Assembly: GCA_944990035.1 (NCBI GenBank)
Contig: CALYLX010000089.1
Coordinates: forward strand, 103,924 to 167,923
DNA length: 64,000 bases
Direction: 5' to 3'
Source of the DNA: Clitopilus passeckerianus
Lineage: Eukaryota; Basidiomycota; Agaricomycetes; Agaricales; Entolomataceae
A program made the translations under genes and the position numbers. Under the pieces are notes generated by a model. That model was given only the letters and a program-made list of their open reading frames with translations, made no database searches and was not told where the DNA came from. Positions 34,513-46,534 of the stretch are shown piece by piece (within the stretch, counting starts at the first letter, position 1; each line of letters opens with the position of its first letter).

Positions 34513-37127
34513 CTTATGCGCGATCGGCTTTCTGAAAACCCTCAAAGCCTCAAGCCTATTCAGTTGCTCTCTTCACGGGGATCGACAAATCTGTTCAGGG
34601 TCCAGCCGAGCGGATGTGAACCAACACTTGCACTCGGCAAACAGCGCGCCTGACCTGGTATCACAACCGTTGGCGACGCTTCACACGATACAAAATCTTG
34701 GAAGAAAGAATTCCAAACTTTGACAGTCGTTTACATACGCTATTTTTGAGCCTTTTCTTGAAGCGTCAGAGGAAGACATCGAAATTTTGGGGGCTCCATA
34801 ACACGTTGCCGCCTCAAGTGACTCGATCACAAGTTTCAAATCAAAAATTTCGAGTACAATGTCCACGCGTTCGGTGTAAAGGTAGCAAACGAACAGAGTT
34901 GCCATGGATGGACGTCAGCGTCAATTTTTCCACACTCGAGTCCTCCATTGGTGCTTGCGCTTCGACGGCCAATCAGGTCAAACCGGTTGGGTCAGAGCCT
35001 GTTGAAGAAGAGTGCACCAAACATGGTTGTACCATACGAACATTTCCGGCTTTGAAGACAAATGCAGTAATGGCTTGATGGCATCGGTTGTCTCCATATC
35101 AACAACACAGTCAGGATGTGTGCAAGGTACAGTTCTCCGTCCCCATCCTTCGCGTGAAGCTTCAGTGAGAGTGAACCAGATAAAGGGAACGAGGTTATCT
35201 CATCGGACTGCACCTGCTAACAAAGAGCAGATGACGTCAAAAGGAGAAGGCAACCCTTGGATGAAACTCGGAGAGCACGTAAATCCCTCGGTCATCGTGA
35301 TGAGACAACATGATGGTGGCAAACAATCCTATTGATATCTACCGACCTAACCATTACTGTGTGCTGTGTACTAGAAGCAGCGTTTCGCTGCGTGTGATAT
35401 GTCAAAGGTAACAATATTAAAAATCATGCTCGAAACCCCCCAAAGATACCATATGTACTCGGGATTCTCGTCAACCCGCAGCCGATGAAGATGGTCAGCT
35501 GCAGCGAGTCCGGTCATTGAGTGGAAGTTGCGCATGAGCAGGTTTAGAACCACCGAGAGAGAGCCATAGACAATTGGGAATCGAAGTCCAGGCCATATTC
35601 CCTGAGATAACTCTTGGTCGTACCTCGAAAGAGTTCTTCGAATCGTCACTTGACTTGAATGTAGGATCAGCTGACTGCTCTTCATAGAGACCCGCGTTTC
35701 AGTGAGCAACCAGGAGACAGGGAAAGAGAGTTGCGGGGATGTCTACAAAGAATGGCATGTGCCTGCGGTACGCCCGAACGTAATCGACTGAGATGGCCCA
35801 AACTGGCCGAGAATGCAATGAAATGATCAGCCCGCCAAGATGCATCCCGCTCATTCAAATCAGTCAATAGATAGATTCTCAGAGGTTATCCCGTCGTTTG
35901 GGTCTTCAAGCACAACTGGAAAATCATCATCCCTTGGGTTACCATCCTGAAGAATAGACCAGTAAGTTGATCCTAACACATGTGCGAGTACAGAAACCTC
36001 GCCTGAAGACCTCGATGCAGTAACTTGAGCAATCTTCGTAATCGCATTTGGAGAGCACAAAGATCGCAGTGACCCTTACAGGCCAGGGGGATCGTGTACT
36101 CCGAGTCCACTAAGCATGAGCAGACTTTGCGCTGAGCGCCACGCATCAGAAGTCCCATGATCAACAAATGTTTAAGCGCCAATACCAAGGGGAGTATCTG
36201 TGTGCCATAAAAATATGAGTCAAGTAGTAATTAAATGGAACTCGGGAAATGCAGCGAAAAAAAGCCTCCGTCTGTTCGTGTGTGGTCATTTCTGAATTCG
36301 AGGGCACAAATTCAGACTTATCCATGAGAAAAAGCATCGATAGGCTCTACCGAGACGAGCATGTGAGCTTATCTCGTCTGCTCCAGCTTATAGTCATAGT
36401 AACATACCCATGGCGCTGCAAAGCCGTATGTCCGTTTCTCATCCCGAATACCTTCATGGCTCACATCGAGGGTTCTATCGCCGTAGATAGACGGACCGAT
36501 CAGAAAGACGTCAGTAAAGAGCGAATAGACACATGTTTGGAAGGTCTCTTCGCGACAGTCGACGATCTCGGCCTCACAAGCCGACCATATCCCGACGACG
36601 AATCCCCAGAAAAGTTAATCTACTCCATCACCTGCACATCCTATGTGAGGACCAGAGTGACATTTCATTATAGTCTAGCGGAACGGGGTGCAATTGGCGG
36701 CAGAGATGCAGAGAAAGCGAAAGTAGGGACTTATGGTGGGGATACTGTTGTCCAAGGGCATTTCCAGAAAGTCATGAGTGTCGGAGGCGCACATGAGCGA
36801 TCCCGGCTCTGTAGGCAAATTTTAATTTTGTACAGAGGTCCGAGAGTCATTCACTTGTATGTAGCCGAGTGTGAGAGGGGCTTCTGCGGAGGGAGATTCC
36901 ATTGAAATTCCCTTTAGCAATTCAAAGGTTTCGTCAGACTCACGAAATTCAAGGAACCTGCACTGTGCCACTCCAAGCCGAAGCTGTGATCATGTATTTG
37001 TTCCTGCTTGGCATTGTTCATACAATTATCTTATCAGAGAATTACGTAAACTAGATTAGATTCGCGTAACACACGCCTTCGCTGGATGGAATGGTCACTG
37101 CTTAGTACAACTTCAACAACATCCACG
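34513..37127. other. Long stretch without a recognised gene
   Basis: Minus-strand ORFs at 35371-35709, 35682-35867 and 35860-36188, and the plus-strand ORF at 36249-36905, are the largest. None matches a family I know. Confidence 0.4.
36249..36905 (+). CDS. Hypothetical ORF, 218 codons, unrecognised
   Basis: Uninterrupted ATG-to-TGA frame with no intron. It has no signal peptide, transmembrane segment or known motif. It is rich in Arg and Glu and could be chance, since ORFs this long do occur by luck in DNA of about 50% GC. Confidence 0.2.
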   Translation: MQRKKASVCSCVVISEFEGTNSDLSMRKSIDRLYRDEHVSLSRLLQLIVIVTYPWRCKAVCPFLIPNTFMAHIEGSIAVDRRTDQKDVSKERIDTCLEGLFATVDDLGLTSRPYPDDESPEKLIYSITCTSYVRTRVTFHYSLAERGAIGGRDAEKAKVGTYGGDTVVQGHFQKVMSVGGAHERSRLCRQILILYRGPRVIHLYVAECERGFCGGRFH

Positions 37128-38820
37128 ATGTCCTTAAAGGTGATAGTTACAGGTAAACGATATTCTCACCTATGTAATAAATGAAATGGAAGATTAACTC
37201 TTTGAAGGCGCCTCGGGAGTTCTAGGAGCTGTGATCTACAACGCATTCAAAAATGCCCCTGAACATCACGAGGTGGTTGGCTTGTCCCACTCAAAAACTG
37301 GCAACAGTTTAGTACCTCTTGATCTGACTAAGAAAGACGAGGTTGAAGCAGTGCTCAAACGCTATAGCCCTGACTGTAAGCTACCCATTAATCATCCCAT
37401 CTAATAATCTCCAGGATTTGCACCGCAATGATCTTTGAGCCAACTAACCCTGCTGTCTTCATCACCAGGGGTAATTCACTGCGCGGCCGAGAGACGACCT
37501 GATGTCGCTGAGAAGGTACGTCCCTTAAACACATCTCCCCAACGTGCAACCCCACGTTAATATCGTGATGCGCTGCAGAATCCTGAGGGCACAAGGATCG
37601 TGAGTGCGATGTGGCGCCCCCCGGCATCTTCTCACTTCCACCTCTCAGCTGAATGTCGATGTCCCCGGCCATCTAGCCGCTCTCGCAAAGACCCTCAGCT
37701 TTAAACTCATCTATATTTCTACCGGTAATATGATCATACCCCGACCTTACCGGATGAAAGTGCTTTCTAACCAGCAAGGGTCTCTTGTTTCCCTGTTCTC
37801 CAGATTATGTATTCGATGGCACATCGCCTCCCTACACACCATCTGCTCCCACCAACCCACTCCAACTGTATGGTCAATCCAAACGGGACGGTGAGCGGGC
37901 CGTGCTATGCGTGCCTGGCGCATCTGTCATCGTTCTGCGAGTTCCCGTCCTGTGGGTATACTTTCCGTCGTCTCACTGTTTCATGCAACGAGGCCAACGG
38001 AATAACATTTCCTCATTACATTTCTCTGACTTTTACTCTCGATATTTTCTGATGCATGCTAATTCGAGTACCTGCTATTCTCAGCTACGGCCCGGCACCC
38101 AACAACTCTGATTCTGCGGTAAACATCCTCGTGGATGTAGTCCAGGACCAGTCGGGTAAGGCCTACAAGATGGATCACTTTGCCACCCGTTATCCTACGA
38201 ATATCCTCGACATCGCAAGGTTCCTAGTTCGACTATCAGGTGAGTGTCGCTGGTGTGAGAGGGGTTTATCCAGGGGCCTTTACCTCCGTTTGGCTGTTTC
38301 GTTGAATTTCATCTCTCCATCACCCACAATCCTGACCTGCAGCCTCCACAAGCTGTCTTTACCACTCTTTACCACCTGGATGCTTTCCCTTCTTCTGGCT
38401 CCGTTTTCAGTTCCTCGAAAGACAACTTAAATTGCCAGGATCATCCCAGAACCCTTCTCATCTATCCTGATTTTCATTTGTCTTCCTCGTTGCCGACTTC
38501 TTGTGACTATGTTGCTGACCACGCGCTCTCCCCTAATAGGCTACAACAAGCCAGTTCCTCCCATCTTACACTACTCGGCGGCCGAACCCTTCACAAAGTA
38601 TGAAATCTGCTTAGTCTTTGCAAAGATCCTTGGTTTGCCGCACAATCATATTATTCCCGACGCTGAGCCACCAACTGGAGCTGGGGCGACGACCCGTCCA
38701 AGGGACTGTCAGCTTTATACCCAGGAAACGGAGGACCTTGGTGTCCCTGGAGAGGAGGATGGAGGACCTCTTGGACTTTCGCTGTTCGAGGAGTGGTGGA
38801 CTGAGTACTTGAAGGCTTAG
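37128..38820 (+). CDS. RmlD/MAT2B-like NAD(P)-dependent reductase
   Basis: Extended short-chain dehydrogenase related to dTDP-4-dehydrorhamnose reductase and to the regulatory beta subunit of methionine adenosyltransferase; fungal members are usually assigned to the latter. The first exon gives MSLKVIVTG, and the cofactor loop continues GASGVLGAVIY. Then come VIHCAAERRPDVAEK, the strand IYISTDYVFDGT, the catalytic-type LYGQSKRDGE (Y-x3-K), LRVPVLYGP and the C-terminal EEWWTEYLKA. There are at least seven exons. One donor is GTGGGT, and the intron at about 38240-38538 is unusually long (about 300 nt) for this window. No frame breaks noted. Confidence 0.85.
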
Positions 38821-39287
38821 AAACGATCTTGCAGGATTGCAAATTTAAACATACTGTGTACGAGTGAACTGAATCGGATTTATCATATTAGACCCTTTTT
38901 GAGCAACGAGGTGCATCCAAATGAGCAATGAACCATTTCAGGGACGGAGGGGGGTTCTGAAATGTACGCCCATGTGCTATGTTTCGGAGGAAATACTCAA
39001 TGAATCAGAGGTTGCGAAAGCGTAACTTGTGGTCTGCCCATATGGTCAACGCACCTTCCTTATATCTGCAGTGTGGTCACGTCGAGGTGCTCGTGAATCT
39101 ATTTCAGAGACTCGGCAAAACATAGGTGATATTGAATTTGTTCGATACAAGTACAATAGCATTCAAATAATTCAGTTGTAAAAGTCCATCTTTGCATCGT
39201 CCCTGTGCATTGCCATCCTCAATGTTTTACAATCCCCTGCAAGTGCGATATCGTTGGGGTGACCCCGCGCAGCTATGCTCTCCTGAG
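38821..39287. other. Intergenic tail-to-tail spacer
   Basis: Between converging genes; nothing recognised. Confidence 0.5.
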
Positions 39288-39712
39288 CTAATCGATCTTG
39301 TCGAACTTGTCGGCCATACTCTCACCAAGTTTCTGCGTCTTCATTTGTCCACCACCCGCTTTCTTCGTATTCTGCGCAACGTCCTATTTCCAACCAACAT
39401 TATCACAAGCAGAAGAGAAACAGAGCACGCTGGTCAGTAATTCTATTTTGATTATCAAAGATTGGGGGTGCGCACAATGGCAGGCTCATCCGGGAAGTAA
39501 TCTGCGAAGATTCGAAGCAGCGTTTAGCGAGATAGCCTACTGAATTAGAGAAGATCAGCCGTACCTCTTCTTTGCTCCCTGTCAGGAACAACTTCGATCG
39601 GTTGTCCGACCGTATGCACGGACGAAGCTCCCATGACGGTGTGCGAGCCAGTCGCTTCCAACGGCGGTGATTGTGTGCCAGATAGTTGCCTATGGGGTTT
39701 GGTTTGAGGCAT
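39288..39712 (-). CDS. Small conserved-looking hypothetical protein
   Basis: Three exons give about 85-90 residues. Exon 1 starts MPQTKPHRQLSGTQSPPLEA (ATG at 39712) and ends EQRR. A 63-nt GTACGG..CAG intron joins it to DYFPDEPAI, then a probable 90-nt intron (GTGCGC donor) to DVAQNTKKAGGG and a C-terminal MADKFDKID with a TAG at 39290-39288. It is hydrophilic, without membrane segments or cysteines. I do not know the function. The consistent phases and the acidic-aromatic DYFPDEP motif suggest a real gene. Confidence 0.55.
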
Positions 39713-40041
39713 TTCGATGGTTTAGTTTACCGTGGTGGTGGTTATGTTTTGTGGAGGTCTGACTTGGACTGCGGGGTGTTATATGTGCTGAGCCGAAGGC
39801 GATGACGTCATGGACTGTGGCTTCGTGCGTAGGCAAAATGGCTAGCTGAGTTTAACCATGAAAGCCACTATGACCATTGTTTGGATGTCGAGAATACGGT
39901 GGGATGAAGCGAATTAAATGGGGGCTCATGATGCAGGGTATTGTATCATTCGAAGGTAAGGAGGCTAAGTATTGTACATGGAAAGGCTCCGACAAATAGT
40001 CAAAAACTGGGTGGAAGATGAAAGAACGAGGTGCATCGGTA
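39713..40041. other. Intergenic
   Basis: Upstream of the small protein gene and downstream of the DUF155 gene; nothing recognised. Confidence 0.5.
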
Positions 40042-42076
40042 TCACAGGCTAGAGGTATTTGCATTCATGATTCGCTCCAAAGTCCGTAATGAATCTTCCC
40101 GAGAGATAACGGTTGGGACGAGAGCCTCATGCTTCATCGTAGCGTGAACGATTAGACGAGCAATAATTTCGCCCTGTTGAAGAAGTCAGCACAAGAAGCC
40201 AGTAGGAAAGGCAGAACGCTGCTGACCAGCTCGACGAGAACAGCAATGACGATAAGCCTGATACACGATTAACTTTAAATAAAACTAGATTTGTAGAAAA
40301 TCTTACCAGATGATAATCCAGGTTATCCTAGCCATCTCGTTATTGTTAAGGTGATCATGAATTGCATCCAGCTAAACAAAGATTGTCAGTGCAACTAGTT
40401 GAGAAGTTTGGCTGAAAGAACCCACGAAGTCGCTTGCTACACCCAACTTCTCGTTCAATACCTGTACTCTGCCTTTGATCTCCATATACTCCCTGACCGC
40501 CTCGTACAGTTCTCCCAAACTTGCCTCACTCCAGAATAGCTCGGGAACATCAAGCACATTCGAGACCAAATTCACATCCCTCCTAAGTTTGAAGAGCCGC
40601 CCAGTCAACTTCAGAGCATCACGACGCCGAAGTTTGAGCTTGCCCGACTGAGCTAGTTGTTGTGGAATGGAAAGGGCGAGAGGAGAGGTGAGCACTTGCT
40701 GTGCATTACTTTCGTAATGGGCGAGTAGCGTTGACTGGGCCAAGGCGTGTGCTATGGAGAGTTTGAGAAGATGAGAGCGGGATTTTAGGGCTAAGAATCC
40801 TTGTCAGACGGTGTGCAGAGTAACCAGATATTGAACATACTAAAGAAGTCATTGAAAATTCGCGGATTGGCTATATTTTGGTCATGCTAGAGAGAGACCA
40901 TGTCAGGAACTGCGCACGAAGATCTCATCTCGGAACCACGCTTACAGTGAAGTGACACTGCTCGATCTCCCAATCCTTTTCCACAATAGGCCGCTTGAGC
41001 ACCCCAGCCTTGGCCATATCCTCGATAATATCCATCTCGTGCCTTTCCTCCAGCCCAAAGAAAACCACAACGCCATATTCAAAAAACACAACTTCCGCAA
41101 CGTTTACATCTCCTTCATAAGACTTTGCCCTGACAGGCGGTGAAGGCCTCGGTGGTGGACTCTGCGTCTCCCATCGTACATGGGGTCTCATAGGGACCTC
41201 TGTCTCCACGGAGGAAGGTACACCACCTGCCAAAGGTTCGTTCTCTCGTTCCGTTTCTTGTTCATGTTCTGATTCCGATGGTAGAATAGGCTCTGTCTCG
41301 GACTCTCCGATGAAATCGTTGGGAGTCCAAGACCGAGCATTCCCAGCTCGCTCAATATGTTTCCTGGTTTCCAAGGGTGAGGAGGAGATGTACCCATCGC
41401 TTCTCTCTAGGTTTGGGCTAGGAGCGTTGAAGTAAGAGCCTTGGTAGCCTTCTTCCTCCGCTTCAGAAAGTTGTGCCATGAAAGATTCGCCTTCTATGGG
41501 CTTCGCAGGCGCTGAAGAGCGTATGTTGGTCTCCGGGCCATATCCTGGCAGTAGCGGCATATGGTATGCCTGTCCAACGAGCGACAATGAGGACCAGGCT
41601 AGTAATGAGGTAATTGGACAACATACCACATACATAGCTTCGTCGAACACTCTTGGGGCAACGTTATGTTCCCTCTTCAAGAATGACGCCAAAAGCTTCA
41701 TCCTGAAATCCTCCGCGACACAATACGCAGTAAGCCTCTTAAACCCAGCTTCTTCTCTCTGCTCCTTCGTCATTCTCTCCGCTGCACTCTTATACTCCCT
41801 CACCGACACACCGCCCCTAGTCTCATACCCCAGCGTCTCATTCTCATCATATTCACTTGGCAGAGGTTTAGTCTGAGGGGCAGAGGGCAGAACAACGAGT
41901 TTCTGAGATGTTTTCGAGGTACGCTTGGCTTTTGGGACGCCGGAAGTGAGAGAGGCGCGTCTGGCTGCAGCAGCTCGTTCGTCAGCGTTTGCAGTGCTTG
42001 GGAGGCGCAAGGAAGGTCTGCGCCGTGTTGTGGTTTTAGAAGGCAGCCGGATTGGCCCTGCGGGTCGCGAGGACAT
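40042..42076 (-). CDS. DUF155 protein, RMND1/RMD1/Sif2 family
   Basis: Family includes human mitochondrial RMND1 and yeast RMD1/RMD8. Human RMND1 supports mitochondrial translation; the role of fungal paralogs is less clear. The basic Ser-rich N-terminus (MSSRPAGPIRLPSKTTTRRR) is followed by AERMTKEQREEAGFKRLTAY and the DUF155 core: EVVFFEYGVVVFFGLEERHE, then KRPIVEKDWEIEQCHF, KSRSHLLKLSIAHALAQS and LRRDVNLVSNVLDVPELFW. Near the end is a single transmembrane helix (ITWIIIWLIVIAVLVELGE), the usual topology. The frame ends at a TGA at 40044-40042. Several introns; no frame breaks noted. Confidence 0.9.
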
Positions 42077-42651
42077 CGTTGTGGATAGCGAGGAGCACTC
42101 GTTTGGCGTCGATGGCGCTCATGGTTCGTCACACGGGTTTGATGCGACTTCTCCGGTCCGAGATTCCCTTGAACTTTGTTCACGGCAATTCCGAGGCAAT
42201 TTCAAGGACGTTATCGACGGGAAGGAGAACGAGAGAAAAAATTCCAATGCTGATGGTAGTACAGGCTCAATATTCAAGTTCCAATGACATTGTCCAGTTT
42301 CGGCCTAGTTTCATGCATTGACGTTGACAAGTTCGATTATCACTAGGACTATGTATTCTTGTCCAGTTATATCATGATCAGACCAGTGTCAGGAAGGCCT
42401 AACAAGCCGATGGACAGGTTCCAGATCCTCGTCGAAGCCTCTCAGAATACACAGCCAGTTGAGAATATCCAACGAAAAAAGCAGCTCATAATCAGGGACT
42501 GGTGTTGTCCTATATTCATGATCATTTGGACGAAGATGGAAGTACGGATAGCACAGACGCCTTTACAACTGGGGGGATACAGTAATAGACGCGGTCATTA
42601 GAGTACAGGCCGATAAATTACTTATAATTGAATGCAAGGACTAACGCATGA
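42077..42651. other. Intergenic
   Basis: DUF155 promoter and 3' side of NmrA-like copy 3. Only short ORFs. Confidence 0.5.
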
Positions 42652-43599
42652 TTAAGCGTCGTTTCCCCACCACCTTTGGATGAGTTCCTCTGGCTGTGTA
42701 TATGTCATGCTAACTTGATCGTCGAGAGTCGGTAGGAAAGTGAAGCGTTGATCCAGAAGTGCTAATCGAAATTGAGCATCAAGGTTTGTAAATATGGAGG
42801 GTGGGTTGGGCTTCAGAGTATCTTGAAGATCTTCCCTCGTTTGGTAAGTAACAGGAAAGAATTTGCCTTCGGGAGGATATTAGCGAACGCATCCCCCTGA
42901 AACAAGCAAAAGTATACCTCGAACACGTCGGACGATCTCAACGATCTCGTTCAGTGATACCACCGAACCCACAATTCTCAAATCCCTTGGCCACTGTTCA
43001 ATATCAAGTGCCCTCGCAATAAACTCTCCTACATCCTCCGCCGCAGTGAAAACCAAGCTCAGATTTCCATCTCCCGGAATCCTTGCCTCACATTTCTCCA
43101 CGTCCACCCAAAACTTCCCCGGCCTCAGATACCCCAACCCCCTTTTTGGAGACGCAAAGTAATTCATGAACACGCCCGGCTGGGGAACACTCCACTCCAT
43201 CCTGGTCTTCTTCAGCGCATCAAGGGACGGCTCCTTGTATTTTGCAAACACCTCTACAACATCCTTGTCCCCGCCATTTGTCCCCGCCCACGCGCTTGGA
43301 ACGAATCTCTTAACTCCAGCTTGGTCCGCAGCGGCGATCAGGGCTAGCTCAGCGCGGGATAGCTTCTCCGGGTCGTGCATTCCAAGTGCGCTGATCAAGG
43401 TGTGTACGCCTTCCAGAGCGGGCGCGAGAGATGGTGAATCCGGTAGGTAATCGACCACTTCAACCTGAGCGCCGAGGGCCACGAGGTCAAGAGAGGGTCG
43501 TCTGGCTAACACAGTCAAGGAGTGTTTGCCATGAGACAGGATCGCTTCAGCGATATGCCGTCCTATGCCTGAATTAGCGCCAGCGATTGCGACCTTCAT
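42652..43599 (-). CDS. NmrA-like NAD(P)-binding protein, copy 3 (intact)
   Basis: Intact member of the window's NmrA-like family. The exons are 43599-42918 and 42866-42652 (51-nt intron), giving 298 residues. The Rossmann motif is VAIAGANSGIGRHIAEAIL, followed by LTVLARRPSLDL, RFVPSAWAG, QPGVFMNYFASPKRGLGYL and RIPGDGNLSLVFTAAED, with C-terminal QRWWGND. The intron position and phase match the copies at 19 and 20 kb, confirming common descent. This copy is the internal standard showing where those two lose frame. Likely a soluble reductase or redox-responsive regulator; substrate unknown. Confidence 0.88.
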
Positions 43600-44944
43600 G
43601 TCCACGGATAAGTAGTTTGCCAAAAAACATATCTGTGTCGGCTTAAATACCTATGCCACGGGCCCCATCTCCATTCACTTTCAGCCACCATCCGTCCACC
43701 ACCGTGGCGTACTCCCGGTAGTACGCCTAACAGGAAAACAAGAAGTGATGCAAGTGTCCAAGTGACACCAGATGCGCATTTTACGAGATAAAAATACGGA
43801 TTTGCCTACCTAATATGCTCTAATTGCCTGAAGAAGCACGATACGAGGTAATCAGTGGTGGCATAAAGTGGTTACAAGGAGCGTGGGTCCATCAAGTATT
43901 CCCGGCCTTGTTAACCACTCCAGGGACACGTAGAAATTGAGCAATGCCCGGCCGAAGCGTCGCAAATACGTCGTCTATCGCCATAGGAATTGACTGTTGG
44001 GAGCTGTCTTGCACTTTGGAGAGCGATCGGAGTTGCTTTGAAGCAGAACGAAGGTGTTTGATCTTACCTCGGATTCTGTCGGTACGGCGGAATATTGAAG
44101 GTTCAATGCCGATTCAATTGGGAAGCACTTTGAGTGACCACGGTTGTCTAAATTCCATGAGCAGAGAGTCCAGAATATATTTCCAACCCTTGATGCCATA
44201 AGTTCAAAAGACCAAGAACGCCCACAATGCGATTCCTGTGGGCACCGAGAATGAATATCTGCCTAGAAGCGAGTGTCGAAACCCGAGAACATGCCTCCGT
44301 TGTTGAAGCTCAAACGAGAGGTAAAGAAGCGGAATTCGCCAACCAAAGATATTAAGCTAAATTGCTCCATCTACCAATTCCCGGTTTGCGGTGACGAAGG
44401 CAAAGTTTATCCTTGCCATTTCGTTCTAGCTTAGAATTGCCTTAATTCTCTTCGAGCCTGTATCGCGCCTTGATCCTTGCATGAATGAGATATCATATGA
44501 ATAGGGGAGAAAGGAGAAACCTGCGGTGACAATCCTGTGAATTTTGCTTTGTATCAGAAACCTCCCGGCAAACTCCAGGAGCCAGCACTCTTTCTGCAGG
44601 GTTGGAATCAAAGTTCGATCTCTTTTTCCTCTTTGTATCATATTGACTGTGTACGCAGACAGACTACAATATCGTGCACTGGTTGGCCATAGATGGAATG
44701 TTTAAGGGTAAAGAATCACAACAAGCATAACCTAGGATAACAAGAACCACAGAAAGTGAAATCTCGAGAGCATAAACATGACATGAGACAGCAAAAAGGT
44801 CAAACCAGCAACACGGTCTTTTGGAGAGCGCCCGGCTGGACACATAACAATGGCCAAAGAAGAAAAAAGAACGGAATCGACTCATGACACGACGACGACC
44901 AAGACAGCAACAGGCGGAAGGCGGGCAACTTGAGGCTACCGCTT
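43600..44944. other. Intergenic, nothing recognised
   Basis: Contains the promoter of NmrA-like copy 3 and the 3' region of the G3BP-like gene. Only short unmatched ORFs. Confidence 0.5.
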
Positions 44945-46534
44945 TTATTTTCCAACAGCCTGGCCACCCCTACCGCGAGGGGCCTGTCCACGTCCCCGGA
45001 ACCCACCACGTCCATCACCGTTAGCCTGACCACCAGGAGGAACTCCACCACGACCACGAATGGGTGGTCGGTCACCGCGCTCCTTCTTGGTCTCTACCGA
45101 GATTCTCACGTTGCCCACCTCGCCACCAACGTCAATCCAGATACCACCCTCACCTCCTTGTGATTGAGGGAGAGAAGCAACAATGGCACGACGGGCAGCA
45201 TCAACAGTCTGGAACTCCAGGAAAGCGCAAGCCTTCGAGCGGACAATCTCAAGATCCTTGATAGGCCCGAATCGTTGCGTCAAAGTGTTCGTAAGGAGAG
45301 CTGAGGTAACGGGCTCAGTAACACCCTTAACGAAGCACGAAGGGTGGTTAACAGCTTGTGCGTTAGTGGCTGCTGATTGGACACCCTGGCTAGCATGACG
45401 TTGAACGGGAGGGGTTTGAGTTCGGCTTGGCGTAGCAGAAACGACAGGTGAGGGAGTCTCTGTCACACCGCGCGATTCTGTTGACACTGCTGAGCCCCAT
45501 TTACGTGCGTTGGTAGCAGCTAGCGAGGCCCATGTTCGGGGAGCAGACGGTGCAGGGGCGGGTGCGGGAGGCGCAGCAGCCTGAGGAGCAGCTGCAGGGG
45601 GTTGGACAGGAGCAGGAGCGGCAGCGGGTGGCGGTGCGGTTGATTGGTCAGCGACGGCCGGCTTCTCGGGCTCTGGTGCGTGGGCACTGTCGCCATTGGT
45701 CTGGGGTGCCAGAGTTGGCTCCGCGACTTCAGGTTCGGGCTCTGCCACCTCTGCAGGCGTCTCCTCCTCCACAGGAGGTGGGGGTTGAGCAGCAGCAGGC
45801 TGAGGAGGGGGAGGTGAAGGTGATCGGGGTGGTTCAGGGGCAAGTTCTGCTGGGGGTGGTGCGGGGGGAAACAGCAACTGGAGCTGGGGCAGGCTCCGGT
45901 GCGGGGGCAAGAGTAACAGCTGGCTCAACAGCATCGGCTTCAGCAACTTCGTCGCCTTCCTCGACAGCATCTTCCTTCAGGAAACGGAAGATGTCGTTGA
46001 GGACGAAGTAGCCGTTAGGCTGCTCGGCAAGGAAGAAAGTCTGGACGAATTTGCGCCAAGGATCACCATGGTTGGACATTTCACCGATGACCTGGATGAT
46101 GATGCCACCGTTTGCAGAGGCCTGAGCATCGACGGAATGGATGAAGACCTTGCAGTCCTGGAAGCCAATGGAGGTGATCTTGCTGTGAATTTCCTGTAGA
46201 TATTGCGTCAGCAGCTGGTACTTGATGTTTGTCATCTCGAAGCGCAAAATTCGATGCAACGTGGCATTGTCCTCAGCCACGCTGAAGCTTCAACGACAAA
46301 ACCCAGAAGCGGTGGAAAGACATGCAAATGGAGTGGAGAGATGAAATGCACCTGTTGACCGTGGCAAGGCTTCACATCCTCTCCCTCAGTACCATGAGAG
46401 AAGGTGGAAGTTTTGGTATAGAAACAGTGCAAACGATTGGGATCTTTGTTGACAAAGGTATAATATTGAGGAACAAATTGCCAGCCAACTTCGGAAGGAA
46501 GAATGGCGCCGTTGGTGGGGTTGGAGGTCGTCAT
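44945..46534 (-). CDS. G3BP-like NTF2-RRM RNA-binding protein
   Basis: Stress-granule type protein (animal G3BP, yeast BRE5, fission yeast Nxt3), which partners a ubiquitin protease and binds RNA. The NTF2-like domain starts MTTSNPTNGAILPSEVGW (ATG at 46534), with FVPQYYTFVNKDPNRLHCFY and FLAEQPNGYFVLNDIFRFL. A 158-nt intron (46351-46194) joins CHGQQ to EIHSKI. A long Pro/Ala/Glu linker follows, then an RRM (SCFVKGVTEPVTSALL, CAFLEFQTVDAARRAI) and a C-terminal RGG-rich tail. In the linker the frame breaks at a six-base G run (45863-45868, plus strand) that should be one shorter. Both domains are otherwise intact. Confidence 0.85.

Noticed and set aside
45532..46011. 159-codon plus-strand ORF
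   Set aside because: It is antisense to the Pro/Ala-rich linker and NTF2 domain of the G3BP-like gene; GC-rich repeats on one strand create open frames on the other.
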